The notes under the pieces were generated by a model. That model searched no databases. It was given only the letters and a program-made list of their open reading frames with translations, and was not told where the DNA came from. From NCBI GenBank assembly GCA_010093605.1, contig MU004199.1:193609-257608 (forward strand): a stretch of 64,000 nt of DNA, given 5' to 3'. Each line of letters begins with the position of its first letter. Position 1 is the first letter of the stretch. The position numbers and the translations under genes were made by a program. Positions 12,314 to 23,992 of the stretch are shown in pieces. Source of the DNA: Lophium mytilinum (taxonomy: Eukaryota; Ascomycota; Dothideomycetes; Mytilinidiales; Mytilinidiaceae).

Positions 12314-13491
12314 CCTGAGAAGAGCGGGCTAGGAAAACAGATTCACGCTGGAGGTGTTACTGCGCGCAAGTTGATCCGCAGACGAAAGAGGAAGAAGTGT
12401 GGGCAAGTTGAAGAAGGGCTCTGGCAGGTTCACTCAGCTTGCCCCACCTGAGCGAGGCATTTTAAGATAAGAGCCCGCCCAGAGACCCTATGAGCTGTCC
12501 CTGCATGCAACATGCAAGGCTGAACAATTCCTCTCGCCCCGTTGGTGGATTCGCGAGGCTGAAATCAGAGTTCCAGTTAGTAGACTACTGATTGGCTGCA
12601 CAAAGGGTAGAGTCTGACTGGAACACTCTCTCAAGGCGTACTTGGTTGCCCTGAGTTCAGCTGGGAAGATCTCTAGTGATGCATCCTGCGTTGGAGGATT
12701 TGAGGTTGGAGGTGTATCACGTGATCAAGTCGCAGCTTCAGATTTCCATCGTTCAGAAACTCGGGTAGAATACATAGTACACCTTCTTGCCACTGTTGGA
12801 AAAACCTCGATATACTCCACTTGGTTCGAATGCGAAACCACCATTTCCAGGAAATGGTTTGCACTCATCGGGCCTCAAACGGTAGCAACTCATATGTCCA
12901 TTCGCAAAGGATGCAACGCAAACGGGAGGGTATCTACATACATCCATTTTACATTTATCAAGACACACCAGTCTACGGAGGAATAGTCTGCACAGATCCA
13001 TACTGAGGCACTGTATCTTACCTGAGTAGGACATCCGTTTGTAGAAGCAGCACTTTTATGCTACTATAGAGAGCTGCCGTGTGAGGTAGCCTAGCGAGGA
13101 TCAGGTTTGTCGACTTGAAAGCCCTTCACCGCATGAAATAAGCCTTAGCTGAGAGACACGTCATTCACATCACATACGTGGCTTGATGGGAAGGCTGGCT
13201 TTAGCAAAGCCACCACTATCATCGAGAAGTTCCGGTGATTGAAGATTCCTGCATGGGAAAATTCTTGGCGCAGTATCATCCTGGGAACCGGCGCTTCCCC
13301 TCCTCAGCCTTGACATCCTCTCACTTTCAATCTACAAGCTGTTTGTTCATGATCAGAATTAGCAGCGTGACATCGATTTATCGTCATTACGTCGGCCTGA
13401 AAAGCCTTATCCAGGAGCATCTGGTATATATCGCCTTCCTCGTATTATCCTAGGCCTCGCAGCTGCTCTGCCAATATTGTCAACTTTCCCG
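12314..13491. other. intergenic, about 1.18 kb; one small Cys-containing frame
   Basis: No firm gene. A 93-codon reverse frame at 12753-13034 contains several cysteines but lacks a signal peptide and any motif I know, so I do not call it. The right part is the upstream region of the kinase gene. Confidence 0.4.
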
Positions 13492-15306
13492 ATGTCGAAC
13501 CCGTTTCTAGATACGCCAGCGCCGCCTCCAGAGCCCTTGGATCCTGGTCGAGTATGGGACGAATGTTTCCCGTCCCGACACCTAGAGTTCAGCGAGACAC
13601 GGCAAATTCCGTTCGAAGAAGGCCGTGTTTTGGGTCGGGGTGGCGTTGGTATCGTACACAAAACTACTTTGCACGGAGTTGACTTGGCTTGGAAACGAAC
13701 CTACACGAGAGTCATTGGCGAGAGGCAGCTTAACGAGATGAAGATTCTGCGCCAGATGCGGCGCGAAAAGGATCGGCATATCGTTGAACTTGTGGGATCA
13801 TACGTTCGTCGTGGCAAGGCTGGAAGCGTCCACGAACTCGGCTTGCTGATTTGGCCCGTGGCCTATTGTGACCTCGGAACACTTCTTTCGGAAATGGATC
13901 AAATGAACGCCCGATTTCCCGGTCTCCGTCCTCCGGAAAATAATCCAGAATACATGGCGAGTGCCAGATTTCTGGAAGGTATATTGAGAAAAAGACCGCC
14001 TTACGAACATAATCCATATTACGGCGCCCTCAAGACGTTGAGTCAAGCTGTCGGCTGCATTGCTCATGCTCTCTAATTCCTTCACTACAATGGAATAAGG
14101 CACCGAGATCTGAAACCTGATCAAATTCTCATCTCGCGTGATGGGCTCTGGGTGACTGACTTTGGGTGGTCTAAAGACATTTCCAATTTGAGCAATAGTT
14201 TTTCTGCGAATGGAGAAGTCATGACGAGGAAATACATGGCCCCTGAAAGAGCTTTAAGGCAACCTACAGGCCGATCCGAAGACATATTTGCCCTCGGATG
14301 CACGTATCTACAGATGGCGTATGTGCTTACCGGACGCCCTCTACAACAGCTAGAGGACTTCCGTGTTGGCGATGACCGCTCTTTCCAAGCGAATCTGAAA
14401 GATCTAGGCAAATGGGTAGCTCCGTTGAGGTTAGATTCGTCGAAGTTCTCGGCTTTAATCTTCTTGATCGAGCAGACTCTCATCAAAGAACCGGGTCACC
14501 GACCGAGCGCGAGAGAAGTTGTTGCTGTTCTAGAAGCCTGCAACAACGTACGGCCACCTAGAGGGTATCATGGATTTTTCGGTGATTGCTGTTACGATGC
14601 CTCGGCACCTAATAGAGGCTCCAAAATTCTGCTGGAAGTCCTGGATAGGGCTATAGACCGTGACAATAGCTTGCACACCAGGGACAATGTTTGGGGGGTA
14701 CTGCATCAACAGTACGAACATTCATGTGCAGAAGTCAAGACGCTCCAGAAGGATCGAAAGATTGAAGATTTGGCCACTCAAATGCAAGGTCTCGGAAGCA
14801 AATTTCACCAGCAGAAAGAAAACTTTCAAGAGTTGCTAAGGATTCTACATGGAAACGAAATTTCGCAGAGTGAGGCAAATGGCCTGGAGCCATACACAGA
14901 GAAGTCAAGAGAAAACGGCCTCGCCGGCTTGAGAAAGCTTATTTTAGTCAAGTTGAAAACGCTGGAGTCAACCTTCCGCGAAGAGTTCAGCAAAGTAAAA
15001 GAGGACCACGTGAACGAAAAAAAATGGCATCATGCAGAAATAGCCGATATTGAAGAGTATAATGAGGAGGAGAGAATGGTCACTCGGAAAAGACACGAGC
15101 GCGAGCTTGAATCCCTGCATAAGCAGATTTCAAATCAGCAAAGAACTCAAAGTTCAACGACAGACCTTATGAAACAAAAGTTCGATGCCGAAATACGACA
15201 ACTAAAGCAGGTCCACATGGCCGAGATTGAGCAACTGCGCCAAGAAATATCAAGCAATAGGAGGCTCAAAGGGTCGCAACAATCGGCAGAAGCGAGTCCG
15301 GACTGA
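13492..15306 (+). pseudogene. Ser/Thr protein kinase with C-terminal coiled coil; one in-frame stop
   Basis: Start ATG 13492. The kinase domain occupies about residues 38-350: glycine loop LGRGGVGIVHKT, the ATP-site Lys in DLAWKR, catalytic loop HRDLKPDQIL, VTDFGWS, the activation-segment end MAPER, and a subdomain XI-like RPSAREV. After it come about 150 residues of charged coiled coil (EELLR, REEFSKVKEDH, LHKQISNQQ). The frame is continuous for 605 codons except for TAA at 14074-14076, directly before FLHYNGIRHRDL in subdomain VIb; CAA or GAA would be usual. All catalytic residues are present on both sides, so decay is slight: a recent nonsense change, a sequencing error, or stop read-through. 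If truncated, the product lacks the catalytic loop and would be inactive. Substrate unknown. Confidence 0.8.
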
Positions 15307-16843
15307 TACTTTCGAAACGGATTCTCTAGGCTCTGGAGAGAAAGGATCTCGGCGCCATAAACCGAAATGCAACGATAATAGCACCGGCTCCGGCAAAGCA
15401 CAAGAATCTCCACTGCCTTCAAGATCATGTTACAGCCACATCCTCTAGGAGAGTCAAGTGATGAAGCCGAATAGACACCGAGTCCGCCGGAGGCAACGAC
15501 ACAAATTGCCGATCTCCCTTTCACCGTCGAGTTCGAAGCAGTGGAAGCTTACCAACGGAGACTTCAGCTCCGGCAAGAAACAAGAACCGAAACATACCAG
15601 TCCTCCTACTCCTCTTCAACCTCTACTTTTTTATCTGGACTTTTGATACCTCTCGACCAATGCACGGCGGCCTCTAGCAAATCACACGGTTTTGGGGGTT
15701 AGTATTGTCGTGTCACTCTTCACATAGAGACCTCGAGATCTTCGTCGAATGCTGCATATTCGGCGATATCGGAAGACCTCCGCCATGTCAAGGGAGTGCC
15801 TAAACTCTACCCATGCTGCCAAAAAGCTGCACTGAAAGTCCGATCTTAGGGTTTTGCACACCATGCCACCCCTCGCCAACACCAAGGGACCGTTAGAGGA
15901 CGATGGAATTTAGCGATGATGTCACGCATACTACGTTTCGAATCTCATTTTCTCTTGCTAATGGTTTTCTCGCGATGGTTGGATACTAGAGCACACCCAA
16001 CGGCCCGAAGAGGAATGCATGAAGAATGTCATTTTCTGGAGACGTTCATTTTAGGACAGCTCGTTCCGTTTTTGTTCGGCATTGCGAAGGCCCTTTCATC
16101 ACACGCTCGGAGGCTAGGACGCAGTGGTGAATTTTTAAAATGCGTATCGAGTGGCGGTTTCCAACACGCCTGGAATTCCTCCAGGGCACCAGGAGGCATT
16201 AAGACCGATCGCGGATTATACACATGTTAATTCAGGGTTTGATTAGTGAATAGGATACCTAAAGTTCGCTAGGGTCTTTGCAGAGACACCGAAGACCAAT
16301 ATGAGCTCAGACCTTGACGCTACCAGAGATTGCGTGGGGAGACGGGAAGGAGAGTGCGATGTGAGAAATAGTTTTGGAATAGGTTCTGTCATAATAGGAC
16401 GGGTACAGTGACAGGGCGGGACTTTGTGCACACTCGTTTGCCACTGCCAGGAGTGCCCCCATGGGGTGGACTACAACGTAGATATTATGTCAAGCTTCAG
16501 AAAGCGTGATCTGAGCTTCCTCATGACTAGACGGGGCCGCCCCTGGCAGTGACATCCAGTTTGCAAAAACGACACCCAAGGAGTGATATTCGTGTGCTCA
16601 GATGGATGGCCTAGTATTGTATTTGTAGATCATAGAATAGCTTGTGAATGCCCGAATGTTACTACTTGGGGCAGCTCAGCGTATCGCCAGGGAATCGGAT
16701 ATGATGCTGGACCGAAGTTCACAGAGCAAGAATGAAAGATGAGATGGCTGATCATGATTCGTTTACCTAACCAAGTGCCCCAACTTATTCCCAAGGGCCC
16801 TGACATAATCCAAACTTACTCTACCTGACCTCCAAGAAGCTCT
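15307..16843. other. intergenic, about 1.5 kb without a gene
   Basis: Only short frames without motifs. Nothing recognised; composition is normal and shows no heavy RIP. Confidence 0.45.
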
Positions 16844-18010
16844 TCACGAAGCTTTGTGGTACTTGGTCGAAAATCGTATCCTGCTCGCGAAACTGCGAGG
16901 CGCGCTAAACTCCGTCCGTTTGCCAAGCTCTATATCATCCACAGCTTTACAGAAACCTCCCCCTCGGTATTCCTTATGCTGCTCAATCTCATAGCATAAT
17001 CTGATGGCACTATCTTCTAGTGACCGTATAAAGTACGAGTCGTCGTAAGCGCGAGTGCAGGCATGACAGGTCTCCGGACTGAAGAAGTATTAGCGTACGC
17101 AATAGACGCTCGTTGTTGTAAGAGGTTGGAATGGCTTACAGATTTGTGCCAGCCGCGATGTACGCGAAGGCCAGTAGGAACACGTTCATGATCATGACGA
17201 AGTTGTACGTCCACTGTGCCCACTCCATCTCGCCGCTGGCAATGGCGCTCCTGGCGATGAGAAGAGTAGCTAAGATCCCGGCTGGTACGGTGCTGACCAT
17301 GATGTAATTTTCCACAAACCAGGCGATGGTGACCTGCTTGCGGACCTAGGAGAGTTATTAGTCGCGTCTTAAGATTCAAGGTAGAACAAATCTTACATCT
17401 TCTGACTCAAGAGCTCCGAACTTGGAGTCAAGATTAAACGGAAGTGTATGGAAAGAGTTGAGGATGATCCACATGTACGAGATGAAGAAGCCAAGCGCAA
17501 AATACAAGCATACGGCGAATCGCTCCTCATTCAAAGCTGCGGCTTCCGACCCCTCATATAAGCCTGCACATAAACGTCGACATAAGTAGAGGGCCTCCCA
17601 CAATGCGAGCATGATAGCGCCATAAGTGCACACTGCCCGACGCCCTTTACTGCAGTACTCTACTAACATATAGATTCCGATTAACAGGAGGCATGTACCG
17701 GAGAGTAGATACATCTGGCGTAACGCGTAATTAATGCACCCGGCTTCCGACTGTCCCGCTTCCGCGATTTGACAGTAATCTTCTGGCGTCCAGAGATTGT
17801 AATTGGGTCGGCCTAGAAGTCGGAAGAAAGCGGCGTCGACGGGAAGTATGGGCAGGAATACCAGAAAGGCCAAGCGAGCGCGGATGACCAAGTCTATGGG
17901 CGTTCTAGGTAGTTTTTCTAGGTCTTGAACTCCATCCTTGGAGTCTTCGAGTCCTTTCTTGGGGTCTAGAAAACCCTTTTCGGGTCGGTAATGTGCTTCT
18001 CGTCTTCCAT
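16844..18010 (-). CDS. small multi-pass membrane protein, paralogue of the 26.5 kb gene
   Basis: Family not recognised. Exons read about 18010-17397, 17345-17140 and 17078-16844, with introns of 51 and 61 nt. About six hydrophobic helices are visible, including LAFLVFLPILPVDAAFF, LLSGTCLLLIGIYML, AIMLALWEALYLCRR, CLYFALGFFISYMWIIL, a helix in YIMVSTVPAGILATLL and VMIMNVFLLAFAYIAA. The last exon adds a cytosolic tail (ETCHACTRAYDDSYF ...). The block LWEALYLCRRLCAGLYEG ... MWIIL matches the gene at 26489, and the first intron sits at the same place and phase. The 5' end is uncertain: ATG 18010 is followed by a frame that closes near 17970, and the long frame is one base off from it around the A/C/G runs at 17970-17985, so a frameshift, sequencing error or missed exon is likely. 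Confidence 0.72.
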
Positions 18011-18631
18011 CTGAAGTGTTTGGAATTAGGGGCGTGGATGATGGGATTGGCGATTTTCAGTGTTAGAATGAAGAGGAAACTTTGAAAAGAAAGAGACGTG
18101 GCCGCTTTATGTACGCTTGGTACCGCATTTTCATTACCCACGGTACAGCGTGGAAATCATACCAACGTAAATCAAGACTTACCAAGGGAACTACCGCACC
18201 TCATACTTGACAAGGTTACTTCGGAGAATACCAGATATCGGTAGTCTGTGTATAGCATTCACAGATCTCGTCTTGATCGATCTTCTGGTTTCTTGCTAGT
18301 ATTTCGTTCGCTGCGCTTTTCAAATGAGCAGTCATCGATCTTCATCTTAAGACATGCTTGGCATTTCAGTAGGCCAATTGAGTATGTCGGCGGAGCCATT
18401 ACTACATTCTGCGTTACAGAATACCATCATCACGACGATTTTGAAGGAAGGAACGAAAGTCGTCCCAACCCCAAATCCCACCCCCGGACCGGAAAAACCC
18501 ATCGGCCAAATTTCTCATCTGCCCCACTACCCCTCCAACGCCATCCCAACTTCTTCACTTTCCGAAGTACCTAACTTTTTCATCACAACTCCTCCTAACT
18601 TCCACACAACACTCCTTACCCCAATCCCAAA
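18011..18631. promoter_or_regulatory. divergent upstream region, URA5 promoter side
   Basis: The stretch separates divergent starts. Its right end (about 18470-18631) is strongly C-rich on the + strand up to the ATG, as is common for pyrimidine-rich leaders of highly expressed fungal genes. Confidence 0.4.
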
Positions 18632-19459
18632 ATGTCCAACCCCCCCACAACCCCCCTCCCCGCCCACAAACTCACCTTCCTCCAATCCTGCCTCAGCGCC
18701 AACGCCCTAAAATTCGGCACCTTCACCCTAAAATCCGGCCGCACATCCCCCTACTTCTTCAACGCCGGCCTCTTCCACGAGGGGCACCTACTGCGCTCAA
18801 TCTCGACCGCTTTCGCCGAAACAATCCACAACTCCCCCCTCTGCCGAGCCACAGGTGAGGCAGCGGCTGGACTCCTGGTCCAGAGTAGAGTCCCGGTCCA
18901 GAGTGTCCTCCCAGGGGAGGTGGGCTTCGACATCCTCTTCGGCCCCGCCTACAAAGGCATCCCGCTCGCCGCCACCACTCTCCTCAAACTCTGCGACCGC
19001 TCCGAAGCCCGCTACGGCGCGCTGTCCTACTCCTTCAACCGCAAAGAAGCGAAAGACCACGGCGAGGGGGGCAACATTGTCGGCGCGCCTTTGAAAAACA
19101 AACGCGTCGTGATCATCGATGATGTTATCACCGCGGGGACGGCGATTCGCGAGGCGATTGAGATAATCAAGGTGCAGGGGGGGAAGTTGGTGGGGATTGT
19201 GGTGGCGTTTGATCGGATGGAGAGGGTGGGGGATGGGGAGGCGCAGCGGGGGAGTGCGATTGGGGAGGTAAGGAGGCAGTGTGAGTGAACGATGAGGCGA
19301 GGGTTTTGTAAGGATTGCGGCTAATTGTGGACAGATGGCGTGCCGGTGCTGAGTATCTTGAGTTTGGACGATGTGGTGGAGTTTCTCAGGGGGTTGGGGG
19401 GCGAGGAGGATTTGAGGCGGTTGCAGGAATATAGAGAACGATACCAAGCGAGGGATTGA
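18632..19459 (+). CDS. URA5: orotate phosphoribosyltransferase
   Basis: The enzyme joins orotate to PRPP to make OMP, the fifth step of pyrimidine synthesis, in the cytosol. Exons 18632-19280 and 19335-19459 with a 54-nt intron give 257 residues. Landmarks are [19 protein letters not shown] near the N-terminus, [14 protein letters not shown], the family signature [18 protein letters not shown] (the PRPP-binding loop) and the final [19 protein letters not shown] segment of 60 nt (18855-18914) between the N-terminal part and the PAYKG block begins GTGAGG and ends CAG, carries no stop and keeps the frame, so it may be either an insertion of 20 residues or an intron; without it the protein is 237 residues, closer to the usual fungal length. 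Confidence 0.95.
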
Positions 19460-19811
19460 GGGGGCGATGGTAAGCGAGGGATCGAGAGATGGCTATATGC
19501 GTGTTTTTTGGAGTTCGGACGGTCAAGGTAATGGGGGGCATAGATGTTGTAGAACAACATTCTCCAACGAGAGTAGGGCATAGTGATGGGGTTTGTATAC
19601 CAAAAAGCGCTTTTGATTTTGGCTGTGCTTATCAAGCAAGCAGTGTTACTATTTTTGTAGGAATCCCAGCGCTGTCTGTTCAGACGCCTTCCACGCTCCC
19701 GCTCCAATGCAAGATCAAAATCAAAAACTTCGCCCACCATATCTTACAACATCCCCTCTCAAAATCCCGCTCCATACACCCAGGCCTAGGTTATGAAGAC
19801 GCTCATAGAAC
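19460..19811. other. intergenic, converging 3' ends
   Basis: About 350 bp between the URA5 stop and the stop of the bestrophin-like gene. Nothing specific seen. Confidence 0.5.
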
Positions 19812-21437
19812 CTAAACATGATTATCCGGTGCCGTATGCGTCTTTTCCCTCTCCTCCTCCCCCTCCTCCGTCTCACTCTGGCTCAACCTTGGCTGCTGCA
19901 TACTCCTCCTAACCGCCATATCCGCCCTCGTCTTCGTCATCAACGCCTCCCTAATCTCCTGCTTGCTCCGCTGCGCCCACGCCTCATACCCCTTCATGCT
20001 CAGCGGAAACAGCACCAAATTCTCCGCCTTCGCGATCCACTCACTACTCTCCGGCTTCGGCGCGCTAGTAATGATATCAATATCCGCGGCGAGCTCCTCG
20101 CAGTACGCGTCGAGCGGGAGGTCGTTGACGTCCATGCCGAAGGGGTTCTCGATCTCGCGGCCGATGGCGGCTATGCCGAGGATGATGTAGGCGGCGAAGA
20201 TGGTGCCGGGGATCGTTACCCAGCGCAGCGCGTCCCAAAGTTGGAAGGGCAACATCATGACGTAGACCCAGGTGATTTGTGAGATGGCGATGGAGTAGGC
20301 GACGGGGAGGGGGGTGTGCAGGACGCGCTCGGTGCCGATGAGGACTTCGTTGAGGGCGACGACGGAGTTGACTGGGGGTGTTAGTGGAGGTTTGAGGGAA
20401 TGGGGAGGGGAGGGGAGGGGAGGGAGGGGAATGCATACCGGCTTGCGTTTGGTAGATTGGCACGGAGAGGTTACCGTTTGCGATGAGGCCGTCGATGTAG
20501 GAGGAGAGATAGGTAATGATTTCGACAGGGAGGTTGCCGAGCGGCTTCTTGCTCCTCTTGATGAGTTTTCGCGGGTTGGACTCTGCGAACGAGACGCCAA
20601 GGTACTCGCCCACGCTCTTCCAAGGGGACTTCTTGCCTGGCTTCTCGAGGTGGGGTTGGGCGACTTTGGCGAAGGTGTCGAGGTATTCTACGAGGCCGTG
20701 CAGGTCGTCGTATTCAATGCCGGGTTCGAAACGGAGCTTGTGCTTCATGGCGTTGGCGAAAGCATTGATTAGGTTGAGGGCAGTCCTGCATTACTTGTCA
20801 GTTTTCCACGGTTCGGTGTTCGTAGGGGATGGTTCCAGGTATGCTCACAGCTTGGCGAGCAAATCCTCCTTGCCCACATCGCCATCACGCTCCTTGCTAT
20901 GGATCCAAACTGTGCGTGCCAGATTCTGCCCCACGAATGTCAATTGGCCCCAGAACTTCCGGCCCTCAGCGTAGCGTTCGTAGGCGGTGGAAGTCCGGAA
21001 GCTGATAGCCATACCGACGACGAAACCAAGGACCGTGAGCAGCAGGCTTGACACCTTGAGTGGGAAGATGAACTGGGAGATGCAAGTGATGAGGGTGGAC
21101 CATAAGGAGACAATGATGACCGGGAGTATCATTTTAGGGAGGACGGAGCCGTGCATTCGCATGAAGAAGGGCCATTTGCTATGCTTGTTCATGTCGCGTG
21201 GCCCAATCTGCTACTGCATTAGAAACACTACTCCCACGTCCCAATTAAAGTCAAGGGAGTTCGAATGCTTACGAAGTAGTCGTCGAGGTCCACGCTCCCA
21301 CCGGTCATCCTCCGCGTCTGCATCCGCAGTGGCTGCTGCCATGATACAGGCGAGAGCGGGCCTCTATTGGCAGAATTCGTACTGGCTCTAGTGTCTTGAA
21401 TCTCAACCTGCTTGGGCTTGGGACGCTTGTCGGCCAT
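19812..21437 (-). CDS. bestrophin-like anion channel (UPF0187 family)
   Basis: This is a bestrophin/RFP-TM-like membrane protein, a family of anion channels. Exons 21437-21273, 21207-20849, 20785-20439 and 20371-19812 with introns of 65, 63 and 67 nt total 1431 nt, 476 residues. The first 55 residues are soluble; then come IGPRDMNKHSKWPFFMRMHGSV, two helices (MILPVIIVSLWSTLITCI and LLLTVLGFVVGMAISFR), the hallmark TSTAYERYAEGRKFWG, a soluble helical part, two more helices (YVMMLPFQLWDALRW, IPGTIFAAYIILGIAAIG) and the hallmark REIENPFGMDVNDLPLDAYC. A Glu-rich tail ends the protein. The third intron is G-rich on the opposite strand (see repeat). Ion selectivity and membrane are not shown by sequence. 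Confidence 0.93.
20402..20429 (+). repeat. G4-type G-run tract in intron 3 of the bestrophin-like gene
   Basis: Six runs of three or four G separated by single A lie on the + strand, which is the template strand of the gene, inside its third intron. This is the pattern of a G-quadruplex former. Confidence 0.75.
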
Positions 21438-22282
21438 TCTGGCGAATCAGAAAGATGAAGGATGAGGTTTTAGAAAGAAACTGCCCAGCAGCTTGCGATT
21501 GTGAAAACGAAGAAGTAGTAGAGATTATGAGAGAGTAGCTGGGGTTAGTATTTCAAGTAAAACGAAAAGAGTGAAGATGGCAAGCGGAAGAGTCCAGAAC
21601 CATTGATGGAGCGGTGGGAGGGTCTTATGAAGGAAAGATTTTCGGCCCCAGACACTCGTGCTCGTGGTGGATCAAGTGGTGCGTGTCACGACTGCAGTCA
21701 TCAGCATGCCTGTCAGAGAAGCACAGCAGGGGTCCCTCTGTGAGCCTCTCTCCGCCTTGGGGCCTTGGGGGCGTCTCCCCCTGAATCGTCGGCCAATGGC
21801 ACGGGTTGTGGGTGGTGAAGGGGCTCTCGTGCAAGGGGCGTGTCGCGGGTTTGCGTTTCAAAACATCACGCTCCGGAAGCTTGGCGTCGCTAATGGTGCG
21901 GCCCGCAAGTTACCCCCGGGCGCCAAATCCGCCCCCTTTGCCATGCATGTGAGATGCACATTTGCTGAATGCGGCGCCTGCTGCAGAAGACCGTTGGGGG
22001 GGCCATATGTAGGTAACCATAACCATTGGATGTCTATATATGCGCCTACTTGCATACTTTATAGCGCAGTTGGAGTGTCACAGTTTCTATTCGAGAGCCT
22101 AGTTGCTGTTACACATTGCAAAGGCCGGTAAGCACGCGCTATCCCGATGGAGAGAGTGACATTTTTGGACACGACCTGTCATCAAACCCTGCGTGCAGGA
22201 CCCACTCGGCATCCGGCAGCCAGCGCAGTGACATCCATCGGGATCCCGTCCACGAAGTCAATTGACTTGCCCAGAGCATCCT
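21438..22282. other. intergenic, about 0.85 kb
   Basis: Upstream region of the bestrophin-like gene on the left, 3' flank of the F-box-like gene on the right. A 157-codon frame at 21658-22131 (+) has no motif and is not called. Confidence 0.45.
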
Positions 22283-23176
22283 TCACCTTCCTCGCAATGC
22301 AATTCGCCTCCTCTCGTCCTGACCTCGCTTGAGCTCCAGCTGCAGTTCTCGCGTCCTCCACGTCTCACCGTCCATGCAGACCCTCACCCGCCCGATGCGT
22401 TCGATCAGGAGCCAGTGTGCTGCCGCTACTTCGTGTCTAGGCGCCCAGATGTAGTTCCACACCGCATTGAGCTCCCTGAGTACCGCCTTGGGATGCACAA
22501 GACCGTCTTCGATCTGTGAAGCGTCCATGTCCTCTGGAAGAAAGCCATCCCGGGGGACCTCTGATGGCGTGACTACATTGAGGACCAACTCGTCCACCAT
22601 GAACGTCCTCGACGACTTCTTGTCAGAGGAGAAGTCCGGCCCATACTCAATGATGCGTTTCAATGCTGCACAGATCCCCCATGCAATGCGTCCTGGCGGT
22701 TTCCCAATGATCCATGGGGAGGCCCATTTGCGCTTCCGGTTTCCAGTCAATCGCACGTCTACTTGGAGGTGATGGAGATGGGTGTATGTAGTCGGTTTCC
22801 AGAATCGCGGCCGTTCGACGTGTGTTCTCACCAGCGGAAATGAGAGCCACGTCACGTAGATATTTCGCTCGTCCTCAACCAGACAGTCTAGTTTGAGTGG
22901 CATCTCCCGCCGCGACTTTGCTCGAGTGATTACGTGCCCCATCTCTTCGCGCATTTGGTGGTTGCATCGCAGGAAAGTCGAGCAGGTGTCCGGCACCCCG
23001 TCAAGCGTGTATGAGTTGCCAACTTCTCCAGGCTGCTCCGAATGCGTCGTGACTTCGTGGACTTTCCACATCTGCAGCCGGTCATCGGAGACGGACGGCC
23101 GCGGGAGTTCGTTGGTGAGGGCGGCGTAATATATCATGTCCCGCAGCTCGCGGGGAAGCTCTAGAAAAGCCGCCAT
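22283..23176 (-). CDS. F-box-like / 2EXR-type fungal protein
   Basis: Single exon of 297 residues from ATG 23176; an upstream in-frame ATG at 23236 would add 20 residues. The N-terminus MAAFLELPRELRDMIYYAAL is the F-box-like motif (LP.E.R..IY) of a large group of expanded, poorly known fungal proteins. The middle holds LRCNHQMREEM, typical of the same proteins (ALLRTCRQIR-like position), then a region NIYVTWLSFPL and a C-terminal charged helix. F-box proteins usually recruit substrates to SCF ubiquitin ligases through SKP1, but many of these fungal proteins have not been tested. Downstream frames add nothing. Confidence 0.75.
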   Translation of the reverse strand: MAAFLELPRELRDMIYYAALTNELPRPSVSDDRLQMWKVHEVTTHSEQPGEVGNSYTLDGVPDTCSTFLRCNHQMREEMGHVITRAKSRREMPLKLDCLVEDERNIYVTWLSFPLVRTHVERPRFWKPTTYTHLHHLQVDVRLTGNRKRKWASPWIIGKPPGRIAWGICAALKRIIEYGPDFSSDKKSSRTFMVDELVLNVVTPSEVPRDGFLPEDMDASQIEDGLVHPKAVLRELNAVWNYIWAPRHEVAAAHWLLIERIGRVRVCMDGETWRTRELQLELKRGQDERRRIALRGR

Positions 23177-23992
23177 GGAGATGGTGTAACCAGAATGAGG
23201 TTCAGGCCCATTAATGTGAAGGTGAATGTGATACAATTCGGGTGGAGCAGGACTGCATTTGCATTGAGAGAAAGAATGCCCTCAAGTGTCGGACTGTTGC
23301 ATCGAGTCTTTCCGAGGTCTGGTCATCCTACGGCGCGCCACATATTCGCTAACCACATTTAGTCGCCCGTAGCTATCATCTCGCATCTATCATCTCTCTC
23401 AGCCTTGGGAGTCTTCAGACAACATTCCCAGCCATCACTCTCAATCCTACTCGTCTCGAGCTTATACGTCCTTCAAGTTGCTCATCATGCTTTGAGGTTC
23501 CCCAAGCAGTGCTCCAAACCACCAAGCCAGTGCTTACCAACCGAACTCCCACTGAGCACCCTCGCGGGGAGACGTACAGATTGATCTATATGCACCCAAG
23601 ATGCCGACAAAGAGCCCAAGTAACCTAGACAGTGAGCGATAGGAGCCCTGCCAACCAAAGCTTGACAGCTCTTACATCTCATTCGGATCTCGGATAATAC
23701 ATCAGGGTACTCCAAAAGTCACCAGGCTGGTGTAAACACACCTGTTCCCAGGTACTGTAGAACTACAGTAATAGGATACAAGTTTGGGGAGGCTGTCATT
23801 TTCATCTTGTACCGTATTATGATCAAGTGCTAGGGACCACAAACAACGGCAAGTCTGCTTATGGTCAGCTTGTGGAAATCCTCTAATTCACGCTCCTAGG
23901 GAATCAACGTTGAATCAAAACTCTTTGAATGATTGAGACACCCCTAACGGTCGTGGACAAGGGTGCCCAGGCTTGTGTCGAAGCACTGTACC
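23177..23992. other. intergenic, about 0.8 kb
   Basis: Divergent upstream region of the F-box-like and HET genes. A 76-codon reverse frame at 23485-23715 has no support. Confidence 0.45.

Noticed and set aside
12753-13034. 93-codon Cys-containing reverse frame, considered as small secreted protein
   Set aside because: No signal peptide and no regular cysteine pattern.
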